Source of the DNA: Albidovulum sediminis
GTDB lineage: Bacteria; Pseudomonadota; Alphaproteobacteria; Rhodobacterales; Rhodobacteraceae
Assembly (NCBI RefSeq): GCF_025380365.1
Contig: NZ_JAOCQF010000006.1
Span: 36,299 to 100,298, forward strand
DNA length: 64,000 nt
Reading direction: 5' to 3'
Below, piece after piece: positions 11,936-20,595 of the stretch (positions are counted from its first letter, which is position 1; every line of letters starts with the position of its first letter). The notes under the pieces were generated by a model, which saw only the letters and a program-made list of their open reading frames with translations, did not search any database and had not been told where the DNA came from. Both the position numbers and the translations under genes were made by a program.

Positions 11936-12793
11936 CTATCCGGCTCCGTGGCTGCGGTCGTAGGCGTTGACGGCTGCCGGCGACCAACCCGCAAGGCTGC
12001 CGGGAGCCGGTTCGAATATCTCCACAAGCAGCGGGTGGCACGCCGCGGCATCGCTGGAATGTTCCGATGAGCAATCGCCTCCGGGGCACGCGGACAGGGC
12101 ACCCAGAAGATCGATTTCCGCAAGAAACTCAAGGTAGTCGCCCGGGCGAACCGGGCTGGCCTTCATGAAATACTGGCCCGTATCGGGGGTGAAGCCCGTG
12201 CACATGAAGACATTGAGAACGTCGTGAACAAGTGGCTCAACCTCCTGCAGGGGCCTCCCCGTTTCGACGGCGAGCGCCCGCGTCAGGTTCGAGTGGCAGC
12301 AGTGGTGATAGGTGCCGCCGGACAGAAGCCGGTGGGTGTAGGGATCGCAGCGGGTGCCGATCACGTCGTGGACGCGCCCGCCATAGGGATCCGTCCCGTA
12401 CCATGAAAGCGTATCCTCGATCACCGTCGCCATCGGCCGCAGGTAGGGAAGGCAGGACCAGAGCCGGTCTCCCTCGGAGACGTGGGTTCCATGCAATGCG
12501 CGGGTCTTGCCGGAAAAGAACCGTTCGGAAAGGTCCGAGGCGTTCCAGAGGTTGAGATCGCCGACCTGCGGTCCCTTGATCGAGGTGATCCGGAAGAAGT
12601 GGCCGGCGGGAACCCGGAAGCTGCGCGCCTCGCGCGGGGGCACCGTCACCTCTTCCACCTTGCGCGCGCCGACGCGCGCGGAGCGGTAGAGCGCGAGGTC
12701 GGGCTGCGGCAACCCCTCGTCGGGATAGCAGATCACCGGGCGGATCTGCCTGCGCATTTCCGCATCTGCAGGCATGGTGTCGGTCCTGGCCAT
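11936..12793 (-). CDS. DUF1989 family protein (urea carboxylase-associated type)
   Basis: A 285-aa soluble protein with features of the DUF1989/urea-carboxylase-associated family: an early cupin-like stretch around PPREARSFRVPAGHFFRI, the segment GDLNLWNASDLSERFF, and histidine/cysteine motifs YHHCCHSNL and FMCTGFTPDTG that may bind metal. Family members occur near urea or allantoin degradation genes and near ABC importers for nitrogen compounds. Here it converges on the polyamine-type importer, which fits a nitrogen role, but the reaction is not established. The ATG at 12793 has a good GAGGGG ribosome site. Confidence 0.8.
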   Translation of the reverse strand: MARTDTMPADAEMRRQIRPVICYPDEGLPQPDLALYRSARVGARKVEEVTVPPREARSFRVPAGHFFRITSIKGPQVGDLNLWNASDLSERFFSGKTRALHGTHVSEGDRLWSCLPYLRPMATVIEDTLSWYGTDPYGGRVHDVIGTRCDPYTHRLLSGGTYHHCCHSNLTRALAVETGRPLQEVEPLVHDVLNVFMCTGFTPDTGQYFMKASPVRPGDYLEFLAEIDLLGALSACPGGDCSSEHSSDAAACHPLLVEIFEPAPGSLAGWSPAAVNAYDRSHGAG

Positions 12794-12866
12794 TGCGCTC
12801 CCCTCGTGCTTTCCGCTACGACCCTAGCCTGCGGCGAAAGCCCAGGTCAACGCACGCGCCGACTTT

Positions 12867-13964
12867 CTACTGCACGATGAAATCGGCATGCAGGGCGCCG
12901 GCGGCGTGGATACTTTTCAGGATGTCGATCATGTCGCGAGTCGACACGCCGAGTGCATTCAGCCCTGCAACCACCTCGGACAGCGACGACCCTGCGGCCA
13001 CCTCTGCCAGCCCCGTGCCCGCTTCCTCCTCGATCGCGGCGCGGGTGCGCGGAACCAGGATCGTCTCGCCTTCGGAAAACGGGTTCGGCTGGACGGCGAC
13101 GGGCGCCTCCTCAATCCTCAGAGTCAGCCCCCCCTGGCTGACAGCCACGCGACTGATGCGGACGTCCTCGCCCATCACGATGGTGCCGGACCGCTGGTCC
13201 ACTACCACGCGCGCGCGACGCTCGGGTTCGACAAGCAGGTTCTCGATCCGCCCAAGCGCATGCGCGGTCGACCGCAGGCCGGTGGAGCCGATGTCCAGCG
13301 TGACCGTTCCGGGATCGACCATCACGGCCACGGGCCGGCCAAACTCACCGTTGACGGCGGCCTCGATGCGCTCAGCGGTGGTGAAGTCGGGGGTGCGCAG
13401 GGCGATCCTTATCGTGCTCAGCGACGCCAGCTCGAACTCCACCTCGCGTTCGACGCGGGCGCCAAGGGGAATGAAGCCCGCTGTCGGCACCCCTTGCACG
13501 ACCTTGGCCCCGTCCCCCTCCGCCTCGGCGCCGCCCGCAACGATGGCACCCTGGGCCACCGCATAGATCTGGCCATCCGCCGCGTTGAGGGGCGTCATCA
13601 CCAGCGTGCCGCCCAGAAGGCTTTTCGCGTCCCCGATCGCAGAAACCGTGACGTCGATCCGACTGCCGGCGCGCGCGAACGGGGGAAGGGCCGCGGTCAC
13701 TAAGACCGCCGCCACATTCTTGGGGCGGAATTGCTCCCCGGTCACGTTCACGCCCATCCGCTCGAGAAGGTTCGACATGATCTCTTCGGTGAAGGGGGCG
13801 TTGCGGATGCCGTCGCCGGTGCCGTTCAGCCCGACGACAAGCCCGTAGCCGACCAGATCGTTGCCGCGCACACCGTCGAACTCCGCAAGATCCTTGATGC
13901 GCACGGGCGCGGCGCTGATGCCCTGGGCGACGAGCAGAAGCAGGAAGGCAAGCGCGAACCTCAT
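12867..13964 (-). CDS. flgI: Flagellar P-ring protein FlgI
   Basis: A 365-aa protein of normal FlgI length with a signal peptide (MRFALAFLLLLVAQGISA). The mature N-terminus is the family signature VRIKDLAEFDGVRGNDLVGYG, followed by GLNGTGDG. FlgI assembles in the periplasm as the ring around the flagellar rod at the peptidoglycan layer. Its start overlaps the flgL stop (ATGA at 13961-13964), so it is the last gene of a translationally coupled flgE-flgK-flgL-flgI series. Confidence 0.95.
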   Translation of the reverse strand: MRFALAFLLLLVAQGISAAPVRIKDLAEFDGVRGNDLVGYGLVVGLNGTGDGIRNAPFTEEIMSNLLERMGVNVTGEQFRPKNVAAVLVTAALPPFARAGSRIDVTVSAIGDAKSLLGGTLVMTPLNAADGQIYAVAQGAIVAGGAEAEGDGAKVVQGVPTAGFIPLGARVEREVEFELASLSTIRIALRTPDFTTAERIEAAVNGEFGRPVAVMVDPGTVTLDIGSTGLRSTAHALGRIENLLVEPERRARVVVDQRSGTIVMGEDVRISRVAVSQGGLTLRIEEAPVAVQPNPFSEGETILVPRTRAAIEEEAGTGLAEVAAGSSLSEVVAGLNALGVSTRDMIDILKSIHAAGALHADFIVQ

Positions 13965-14977
13965 CTCAGGTACTCCAGCAGCGACATGTTGGAGAGACGC
14001 GCGGTCATCGTGTAGATCAGTTCCAGCTGTCCCCTCGCCGCTTCGAGGGCAGAGGCCGTCTCGTAGGGGTCCGCCGCGACGATCCTGCTGCGCGCGATCT
14101 CGAGGGCCGTGGCCTCTGCCTGGTTCCGCGTTGCGGCAGTTTCAATCGCCGCCTCCACAGATCCGACCTGTCCGCGCAGTTCCGAAAGCTTGGTTCCCGT
14201 CGACAGAAGCGTTTCGCCGGCGTGCCGCAAGACCTGCGCCCGCCCCGTCGTGTCGCCTGCAAGCATCCCCTCCGCGACCAGCGCCCCGAGGGCGAGCCCC
14301 TCGATCGCGCGCCGGATTTCCGGGCTGGCAGCCGTGACCCGGAAGGACGCGCCTTCGCCTTCTCCGATCGGGAACGGGCCGCCAGCGGCATCCGTTCCAC
14401 CATAGGCCAGGTCGCGGAAGCCGCCCCCTCCGGCGGGGGCATCGAACCAGTCCCGGATCGCAGTCAGGGTATCGCTGGCACCGGTCAGCCCGGCAGTCGC
14501 CGTCCTCAGCGCGGAGAGGATCGCATCGGACCCGGCCAGCGGCTTCTGGTCGGTTGCCGCCCCGGAAAAAAGGTAGCGGTCCCCGATGTTCGCATTCAGC
14601 GCGGAGACCGCCGCGTCAAGCTGCTGCCGCGCGGTCGCCGCCGCGCTGTCGACGACGGCACCGGTGCCGAGGGTTCCGGCCGAGACAAAGGTGTTTCCGG
14701 CGTCTTCGGAAAGGCCCTGCACCGTGGCCAGGGCGGTCTGCACGCCGGTCCCGATCAGCGCGGCCTCATCCGTCGCGGTCTTGTAGCTGGCGAGGATGCC
14801 AAGCGACCGTTCGATGCCCGAAAGCATCTTGTAGTCGCCCCCGCTGGCGGCGGCCAGGTCCGCGCGCCGTCCGGTCGAGAGTTCTTCCGTCAGCCGTGCG
14901 AGCCGTTGCTCCGAAGCAGCGCTCGATCGCCGCAGGAACTGAGCCTGTGCCAGATCACCCAAGGACACGCTGTTCAT
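13961..14977 (-). CDS. flgL: Flagellar hook-filament junction protein FlgL
   Basis: A 338-aa protein with flagellin-like ends: an N-terminal coiled-coil region (MNSVSLGDLAQAQFLRRSS, then ERLARLTEELSTGRR-like sequence) and a C-terminal helix with ARGQLELIYTMTARLSNMSL. FlgL forms the second junction layer between hook and filament. I use the ATG at 14977, eight bases after a GGGA site. A TTG at 14983, overlapping the flgK stop, is an alternative that adds two residues. Gene order next to flgK supports the call over a flagellin. Confidence 0.9.
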   Translation of the reverse strand: MNSVSLGDLAQAQFLRRSSAASEQRLARLTEELSTGRRADLAAASGGDYKMLSGIERSLGILASYKTATDEAALIGTGVQTALATVQGLSEDAGNTFVSAGTLGTGAVVDSAAATARQQLDAAVSALNANIGDRYLFSGAATDQKPLAGSDAILSALRTATAGLTGASDTLTAIRDWFDAPAGGGGFRDLAYGGTDAAGGPFPIGEGEGASFRVTAASPEIRRAIEGLALGALVAEGMLAGDTTGRAQVLRHAGETLLSTGTKLSELRGQVGSVEAAIETAATRNQAEATALEIARSRIVAADPYETASALEAARGQLELIYTMTARLSNMSLLEYLR

Positions 14978-14979
14978 GG

Positions 14980-16434
14980 TCAAATTCCCAGAAGTTGCTG
15001 GATCAGTTCGTCCATCGTCTGGATCACGCGGGCGTTTGCGGAAAACGCCTGCTCCACCAGCAGAAGGTTCTGCAGTTCCGCGTCGGTGTCGACGCCGCCG
15101 GCAAGCTCCAGATCGCTCAGCGCGGACTGGCGGGCCGCAGAGTGGGCACCTGCGGCTTCGGCCGAAAGCCGCGCGCCGGCGATCTGGGAGGCGATGTCCG
15201 CGGCAAGGCCAGCGGCGGACCGCGCCGCGCCGATGAAATTGCCCGACGCCGGAACGCGCGTCCGGGCGAGGGCATCGGCGAGCGCCTGCAATCCCGTCGC
15301 ATCGCCTACGGGGCCCGGCGTTGCCGCCCCCAAGCCGTCGCGCAGGCGCCAGAGGGCGCCGCCTTGCGCCGGGTCTGCCAGCGCGCTGAAGGCGATCCGT
15401 CCGGCTAGGCCGGTCTCGTTCGCGGTGTCGACGGGGCCGCCCGCATCGGTGAAGATGCCGGGCGCGCCGGGTGCGAGCGTGGGATCGGCACCCGGGCCGC
15501 CGAAGCGTTCGATCAGGTCGCGCGCCAGCGAATCGAACTGCGCCTGCGCCGACGGGGCGATCTGGTCGCGCACGGCCAGCAGGGCGCCGAGGCTTCCGCC
15601 ACCAAGCGGCCCTTCGTCAGACGACGGAACGGGCATGCCGTTCACTGTCAGACCCGAAAGCGCGCCCGATCCGAGCGTCATTTCCGGCACGATCGTCGCC
15701 ACGGCGGAAAATCCGATCTCGGCGGGGTTGCCCTCCAGCAGGATGGTGCCGCCGGTGGTGAACAGCGCGATCTGGTCATGGTCGCGGGCGACCTCGCGCA
15801 CGGGGACGATCCGGGCAATCTGATCGACCAGAACCTGCCGCTGATCCATCAGGGCCAAAGCGTCGCGGCCGGCGCTGCGATAGGCCAGGATGTCGGCATT
15901 GAGCGTGTCAACCTGTCGCAACGTCGTGTTCAGGACCTCGACCCGGTCCGCGATGTTGCGGTCCGCCTCCATGCGGATGTCCTGCATCTCGTCCGTCAGG
16001 TCGTTCAGCGTCCCGGCCAGGGCCTTTGCGCGATCCGCAACCGATTGCAGCCGCGACTCGCTGTCGGGGCGTGCGGCGGCAAGGACCAGCGCCTGTTCCA
16101 GGTCCGAGATACGGGCGGAGAGCGAGCCCGCTTCCGTCGGATCGCCGATGGCTGCCTCGATCCGGGCCAGGGTATCGGTGCGCTGGCTGGCATTTCCGGT
16201 TTCAGCGTCTGCAAGGCGTCGGTCGCCGATGACGGCCTTGTCCACCAGACGCGTGACCCCGACGATGCGCACACCCGCGCCATCGCCGCCGAGCGAGGCC
16301 GCGGACAGTTGCACCTCCCGCCGCCCGTATCCGGGCGTCAGCGCGTTGGCGACGTTCGCCGCGACCACATCGGCCCGCCGCGAGGCGGCGGTGAGGCCGG
16401 TCAGGGCGTTCGACAGCGCGGATGAGATGCTCAT
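14980..16434 (-). CDS. flgK: Flagellar hook-associated protein FlgK
   Basis: A 484-aa protein starting MSISSALSNALTGLTAASRRAD. The motif ANVANALTPGYGRRE is the rod/hook family signature of FlgK-like proteins. The C-terminal helix (LLLVEQAFSANARVIQTMDELIQQLL) is the matching terminal coiled coil. FlgK forms the first hook-filament junction ring. It starts 21 bases after flgE and its stop overlaps the possible TTG start of flgL. Confidence 0.94.
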   Translation of the reverse strand: MSISSALSNALTGLTAASRRADVVAANVANALTPGYGRREVQLSAASLGGDGAGVRIVGVTRLVDKAVIGDRRLADAETGNASQRTDTLARIEAAIGDPTEAGSLSARISDLEQALVLAAARPDSESRLQSVADRAKALAGTLNDLTDEMQDIRMEADRNIADRVEVLNTTLRQVDTLNADILAYRSAGRDALALMDQRQVLVDQIARIVPVREVARDHDQIALFTTGGTILLEGNPAEIGFSAVATIVPEMTLGSGALSGLTVNGMPVPSSDEGPLGGGSLGALLAVRDQIAPSAQAQFDSLARDLIERFGGPGADPTLAPGAPGIFTDAGGPVDTANETGLAGRIAFSALADPAQGGALWRLRDGLGAATPGPVGDATGLQALADALARTRVPASGNFIGAARSAAGLAADIASQIAGARLSAEAAGAHSAARQSALSDLELAGGVDTDAELQNLLLVEQAFSANARVIQTMDELIQQLLGI

Positions 16435-16455
16435 GGCCTGGCCCGCTCAGCGTCG

Positions 16456-17766
16456 CTAGCGCTTGATGTTGGTGGTTTCTTGCAGCATGTCGTCCACCGT
16501 CTGGATGACCTTCGCGTTCGAGGAGTAGGCGCGCTGGGTCTGGATCAGCGCGGTCAGTTCGGCCGCGACATCGGTGGCCGATCCTTCCCGCGCGTAACCG
16601 ACGACCGCGCCGGTCGGGCCGTCGCCGGCATCCCAGAGGAAGAACGAACCCGAGTCGGGCGAGACCTGGAAGGTCTGGTTGTTGAGCGCGATGAGCCCGT
16701 TCGGATTCGGCACGTCCACGACCGGGATCTGGTAGATGCGCCGGGTGAAGCCGGTGTCGAAGGTGGCGGTGACGAACCCGTTGTCGTCGACCTCGACGGT
16801 GGTCAGATTGCCCACCGGCGAGCCGTCCTTGGAAATCGCGGTCGGCGCGAAGTTGTCGGAAAGCTGGGTCAGCCCGTTGGCATCGCCCAGCTTGCCGATC
16901 GTCATCGCAATCGGCCCGCCGGCAACCGTCAGGTCGAGCGAACCGGTGGCCGGATCGTAGGCGCCGCCAGAAACGGTCGTCACCGAGGCCAGGGTGCCGC
17001 CATTGGCGCGGGTGTCGTCGAAGGTCAGTGTGTACTCGCCGATGAGTGCGCCGTTCTGCGCGGAATCGCGGATCTGCATCGTCCAGGCGTTCGAGCTTCC
17101 GGTGGCGGGAACGGTCGGCGTGAAGGTGATATCGAGTGTGTGAGAGGTGCCGAGATTGCCGAAATACTCGACCGAAAGCGGCAGGGCGTTGCCTGCAGCC
17201 TCGGCCTCGGTCGCGGTGGCGGGCAGGTTTACGCCAAGGTTCATCGTCGTCGTCGGATCGCCTGCCGTCTGGTTCGCGGTGATGACCACCGGCCGAAGGC
17301 CGGAGACGGTATCGCGCGGCAGGACCGGGATAGACCCGTCCGCATTCGCCGGCCAGCCAAGCAGCACGAGCCCGGATTCGGTCCTGAGCACGCCGTTTGC
17401 ATCTGGCCGGAACGCGCCCGTCGTGGTCATCATCAGGGGCTGCGCGCCGCCGGTGAATGAGTTCAGCGAAACGGCGGGTGTCACCGGCAGCATGCCGCGG
17501 CCTGAAATCGCCAGGTCGAGCGCGTTGTTGGTGGGCACCAGCGCCCCCTGTTCATCGATGAGCCGCGATGTCGCGGCCCGGACGCCGCCGGCGGAATAGG
17601 TACCTGCCCCACGTGCCTGATTGATCACGAAGTTCTCGAAATCGGTCGAGGCGCGCTTGTAACCGAAGGTGCCGGAGTTGGCGATGTTGTCGGAAATTGT
17701 CGCCAGCCGTGTGGCGTTCGCGCTGAGGCCGGCCACCCCGGCATTGAGCGAGGACGAAATGGACAT
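16456..17766 (-). CDS. flgE: Flagellar hook protein FlgE
   Basis: A 436-aa protein from the ATG at 17766 (MSISSSLNAGVAGLSANATR); an upstream in-frame ATG at 17805 would add 13 atypical residues. It has the N-terminal rod/hook motif ATISDNIANSGTFGYKR and a C-terminal helix ending VIQTVDDMLQETTNIKR. FlgE subunits form the flexible hook. It lies between motB and flgK. A CtrA-like half-site pair lies 55-70 bases upstream (17821-17836), which would fit CtrA control of motility genes in this bacterial order. Confidence 0.94.
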   Translation of the reverse strand: MSISSSLNAGVAGLSANATRLATISDNIANSGTFGYKRASTDFENFVINQARGAGTYSAGGVRAATSRLIDEQGALVPTNNALDLAISGRGMLPVTPAVSLNSFTGGAQPLMMTTTGAFRPDANGVLRTESGLVLLGWPANADGSIPVLPRDTVSGLRPVVITANQTAGDPTTTMNLGVNLPATATEAEAAGNALPLSVEYFGNLGTSHTLDITFTPTVPATGSSNAWTMQIRDSAQNGALIGEYTLTFDDTRANGGTLASVTTVSGGAYDPATGSLDLTVAGGPIAMTIGKLGDANGLTQLSDNFAPTAISKDGSPVGNLTTVEVDDNGFVTATFDTGFTRRIYQIPVVDVPNPNGLIALNNQTFQVSPDSGSFFLWDAGDGPTGAVVGYAREGSATDVAAELTALIQTQRAYSSNAKVIQTVDDMLQETTNIKR

Positions 17767-17820
17767 GATGCCGCCTTTCTGCTGCTGCGTCCCAATCGCA
17801 ACCACAGTGGCGGCTTGCGC

Positions 17821-17836
17821 TTAATATCCGCCTAAC
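17821..17836 (-). promoter_or_regulatory. Candidate CtrA box upstream of flgE
   Basis: On the plus strand the bases read TTAA, seven bases, CTAAC. This differs from the CtrA consensus TTAA-N7-TTAAC at one position. It lies 55-70 bases upstream of the flgE ATG. CtrA control of flagellar genes is known in alphaproteobacteria; use of this site is inferred. Confidence 0.4.
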
Positions 17837-17855
17837 GACAGATAACCTTTTCTTT

Positions 17856-18707
17856 TCAGATATCTGACCGGATGAGAATCAGTTCGATCCGGTTGTTCCG
17901 CACCGCCATCGGATTGCGATAGGCATGCTTGCGATCGGCGTGGCCCGTGACCCTGGCCAGCCGGCTTCCCGCAAGCCCCTCGTCCTCGAGCATCTGGCGG
18001 ACGCGCATCGCGCGACTGGTCGAGAGATCCCAGGACGGATCCTCGATCAGGACCTCGGGAAGCGACGCGATGTGGCCGTTGACCGCGATCGGGTTTTCGA
18101 CAAGACCGAACACCTCTGCCACGACCTCCACCAGGGCCCCGGCCAGTTCCGTCGGGTCATCGGTGCGGGCGACGAACAGTGGTTCGTCCTCCAGATCGGA
18201 GATCTCGACCACGAGCCCCTCGTCGGTCAGGCGTGTCTGGACATGCCTGAGCAGATTGTCCATGACCGCGCTTTCGCCGCCAAGTCCCATCAGAGCTTCC
18301 TCGATTTCCCGGGCGTGTTCGGAGAACTTGCCGCTTTCTTCGGTCTCGTCCTGCGTCTCGGTGCCGGTCTGGCCCAGCGCCTGATGCTCATCCGAAGGCT
18401 TGAGGCTCGAGGCGCCGGTTCCGTTCTGCGCGATCTGGTCTTCGGAAAAGACGCTTTCCCCCCCGAACGAACCATCCCCGCCGCCCGAGATCCGGCTGAG
18501 CGGAATTGTCGGGCTGAAATAGTCCGCGATCCCCTTGCGCTGCTTTTCCGTCGTCGCGTTCAATAGCCACATCAGCATGAAAAAGGCCATCATCGCGGTT
18601 ACGAAGTCGGCATAGGCAACCTTCCACGCCCCACCGTGGTGCCCGCCGCCGTTGACGACCTTCTTGCGCTTGATGATGACCGGCGCGGCATCGTTCCGCC
18701 CTGCCAT
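17856..18707 (-). CDS. motB: Flagellar motor stator protein MotB
   Basis: A 283-aa protein with one N-terminal membrane helix, residues ~34-50, within AYADFVTAMMAFFMLMWLLN. Asp33 of the YADF motif is the proton-carrying aspartate of the stator. The C-terminal half is an OmpA-like peptidoglycan-binding domain (VNGHIASLPE, then STSRAMRVRQML and VTGHADRK, with NRIELILIR at the end). MotA is not in the window, so the stator genes are split. It lies upstream of flgE on the same strand, separated by 89 bases, and has its own CtrA-like half-site pair at 18756-18771. Confidence 0.93.
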   Translation of the reverse strand: MAGRNDAAPVIIKRKKVVNGGGHHGGAWKVAYADFVTAMMAFFMLMWLLNATTEKQRKGIADYFSPTIPLSRISGGGDGSFGGESVFSEDQIAQNGTGASSLKPSDEHQALGQTGTETQDETEESGKFSEHAREIEEALMGLGGESAVMDNLLRHVQTRLTDEGLVVEISDLEDEPLFVARTDDPTELAGALVEVVAEVFGLVENPIAVNGHIASLPEVLIEDPSWDLSTSRAMRVRQMLEDEGLAGSRLARVTGHADRKHAYRNPMAVRNNRIELILIRSDI

Positions 18708-18755
18708 CCCACCAGTTCCTTTCCTTCACCCGCTGACGACCCTATGACCAAACCC

Positions 18756-18771
18756 CTAACACAGGGCTAAC
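18756..18771 (-). promoter_or_regulatory. Candidate CtrA box upstream of motB
   Basis: The plus strand reads CTAA, CACAGGG, CTAAC: two CtrA-like half sites with the correct seven-base spacing and T-to-C changes at the first position of each. It is 49-64 bases upstream of motB, nearly the same placement as the flgE site. It lies in the divergent gap shared with pxpB. Confidence 0.35.
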
Positions 18772-18835
18772 CGCGCCGGGTTTACTCCGCCCGAGTGGCT
18801 GCTATGTGTGGGGCGGGTCCTGCGGAGAGGGGGAG

Positions 18836-19585
18836 ATGGCGGCGCAGTCGGGCGGATTTCCGATGATTCGGACACTCGGGCTGACCGGGCTTCTGGTCAG
18901 TTTCGGGGACCGCCTGTCGGAACCTGCGAACCGTGCCGCGCTGGCGTTTCGGGCCGCCGTCGAGAACGAGGCATGGCCCGGGGTGGAGGAAACCTCGACT
19001 TCGCTGGCATCGGTGTTCCTCCGGTTCGATCCGGTCTCGGTCGCGCCGGCCGATCTGCGCCACCGGATCGCGCAGCTTCTTGCCGCGCGCGACTGGCTGG
19101 CGGCGCCCTTGCCTGCGAACCGGAGGCGCTGGCGCATTCCCACCGTCTACGGGACCGATCTCGCCCCGCAACTTCACGAGGCCGCCGCCGCGGCCGGCAT
19201 GTCCCCGGAAGATGCCATCGCGGAGCTGTCGCGCACCACGGTGCGCGTCCTGACCATCGGCTTCGCCCCCGGCCAGCCCTATCTGGGAGAGCTTCCGCCG
19301 GCATGGGATATCCCTCGCCAGGTGGCGCTGACCCGGAGAGTGCCCGAAGGTGCGCTTGTCGTCGCAATCCGGCAGTTCGTCCTTTTCTCGGCAGCGACAC
19401 CGACCGGCTGGCGTCACATCGGGCAGACGGCGTTCCGTGCCTTCCGGCCCGAAAGCGCCGAACCCTTTCCGCTGAGACCGGGGGACGAGCTGATCTTTCC
19501 CGCCATCGGACGAGAGGAGTACGAAGCCCTTCGGGCAGCCGATACCACGGGTGACGGCGGCGCCGAGCGGGAGTTGATCGGATGA
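18836..19585 (+). CDS. pxpB: 5-oxoprolinase subunit PxpB (KipI-like)
   Basis: A 249-aa protein from the ATG at 18836, eight bases after GGAG; an upstream ATG at 18806 is possible but poorly placed. The KipI/PxpB fold is indicated by LVSFGDRLSEPANRAAL near the N-terminus and the motif GFAPGQPYLGELPPAW in the C-terminal half. PxpB, PxpC and PxpA together hydrolyse 5-oxoproline to glutamate using ATP, a repair step for a spontaneous glutamine/glutamate product. The stop overlaps the pxpC start (ATGA). Confidence 0.9.
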   Translation: MAAQSGGFPMIRTLGLTGLLVSFGDRLSEPANRAALAFRAAVENEAWPGVEETSTSLASVFLRFDPVSVAPADLRHRIAQLLAARDWLAAPLPANRRRWRIPTVYGTDLAPQLHEAAAAAGMSPEDAIAELSRTTVRVLTIGFAPGQPYLGELPPAWDIPRQVALTRRVPEGALVVAIRQFVLFSAATPTGWRHIGQTAFRAFRPESAEPFPLRPGDELIFPAIGREEYEALRAADTTGDGGAERELIG

Positions 19586-20595
19586 GCGAGTTGATCGTCA
19601 TCCGCTCCGGCCCGGCGGTCACGGTGCAGGACGGCGGCCGTCCCGGCCTGCTGGCTGAGGGCCTTTCGCGCGGTGGCGCGGCCGATCCCGATGCCCTCGC
19701 CGAGGGGGCGGCGCTTCTGGGCCAATCCCCCGATCTCGCCGCGCTCGAGATGGCGGGGTATGGCGGGGCCTTCGCGGTGACCTCCGCGACGCGCCTGGCG
19801 CTGACCGGCGCGCCGATGCGGGCCGACGTCGACGGGCGACCGGTTGCCTGGAACGGGTCGCACGTGATCGGGCCGGGACAAGTGCTGACCATCGGCGGCT
19901 GCGAACGCGGGGCCTACGGCTATCTTCACCTCGCCGGCGGGATCGCGACCGCGCCGGTGCTGGGATCGCGCGCCGCGCATCTGGTTGCCGGAATCGGCGC
20001 CGCTGTCGCGGCCGGCGCGCGCCTGCCCCTCGGATCCGATTCCGGCGGGCACGCAGGCATGATCCTCGACGTGGAGGAGCGTTTCTCGGGTGGCGAGATC
20101 CGGATCGTCCACAGCGCCCAGACCGCGCTTTTCCCTCAGGCGGAGCGCGAGAGGTTCACCGCGACAGAGTTCGTGCGCGACGACCGCGCCAACCGGATGG
20201 GGATGCGCCTGACGATGGCAGGCGCGGGTTTCTCGGCGGAAGGGCAGTTGTCGATCCTGTCAGAGGTCATCGTGCCCGGCGACATCCAGGTGACCGGCGA
20301 CGGCACGCCCTTTGTCCTGCTGCCCGAATGCCAGACCACGGGCGGCTATCCACGCATCGGCACCGTGATCCCGGCCGATCTGCCACGGGCCGCCCAGGCC
20401 GGCCCCGGCGCGCGGCTGCGGTTCCGCTTCGTCGGGCTGGAGGAGGCGCTGGCAGCCGAACGGCAGCACCGCGCCGTGGTGCGCAGCCTTTCCCAGCGGG
20501 TGCGCCCGGCCATCCGCGACCCGCGCGACATTCCCGACCTTCTGTCTTATACGCTGATCGGCGGCATGATCTCCGCCCAAGACGAGGAGCCCTAG
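19582..20595 (+). CDS. pxpC: 5-oxoprolinase subunit PxpC (KipA-like, biotin-dependent-carboxyltransferase fold)
   Basis: A 337-aa protein with the family opening VTVQDGGRPGLLAEGLSRGG and a conserved end around PRIGTVIPADLPRAAQ. It corresponds to the AHS2/KipA subunit that pairs with PxpB. The ATG overlaps the pxpB stop by four bases, and the stop codon directly abuts the pxpA ATG at 20596, so all three subunits are translationally coupled. Confidence 0.92.
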   Translation: MSELIVIRSGPAVTVQDGGRPGLLAEGLSRGGAADPDALAEGAALLGQSPDLAALEMAGYGGAFAVTSATRLALTGAPMRADVDGRPVAWNGSHVIGPGQVLTIGGCERGAYGYLHLAGGIATAPVLGSRAAHLVAGIGAAVAAGARLPLGSDSGGHAGMILDVEERFSGGEIRIVHSAQTALFPQAERERFTATEFVRDDRANRMGMRLTMAGAGFSAEGQLSILSEVIVPGDIQVTGDGTPFVLLPECQTTGGYPRIGTVIPADLPRAAQAGPGARLRFRFVGLEEALAAERQHRAVVRSLSQRVRPAIRDPRDIPDLLSYTLIGGMISAQDEEP

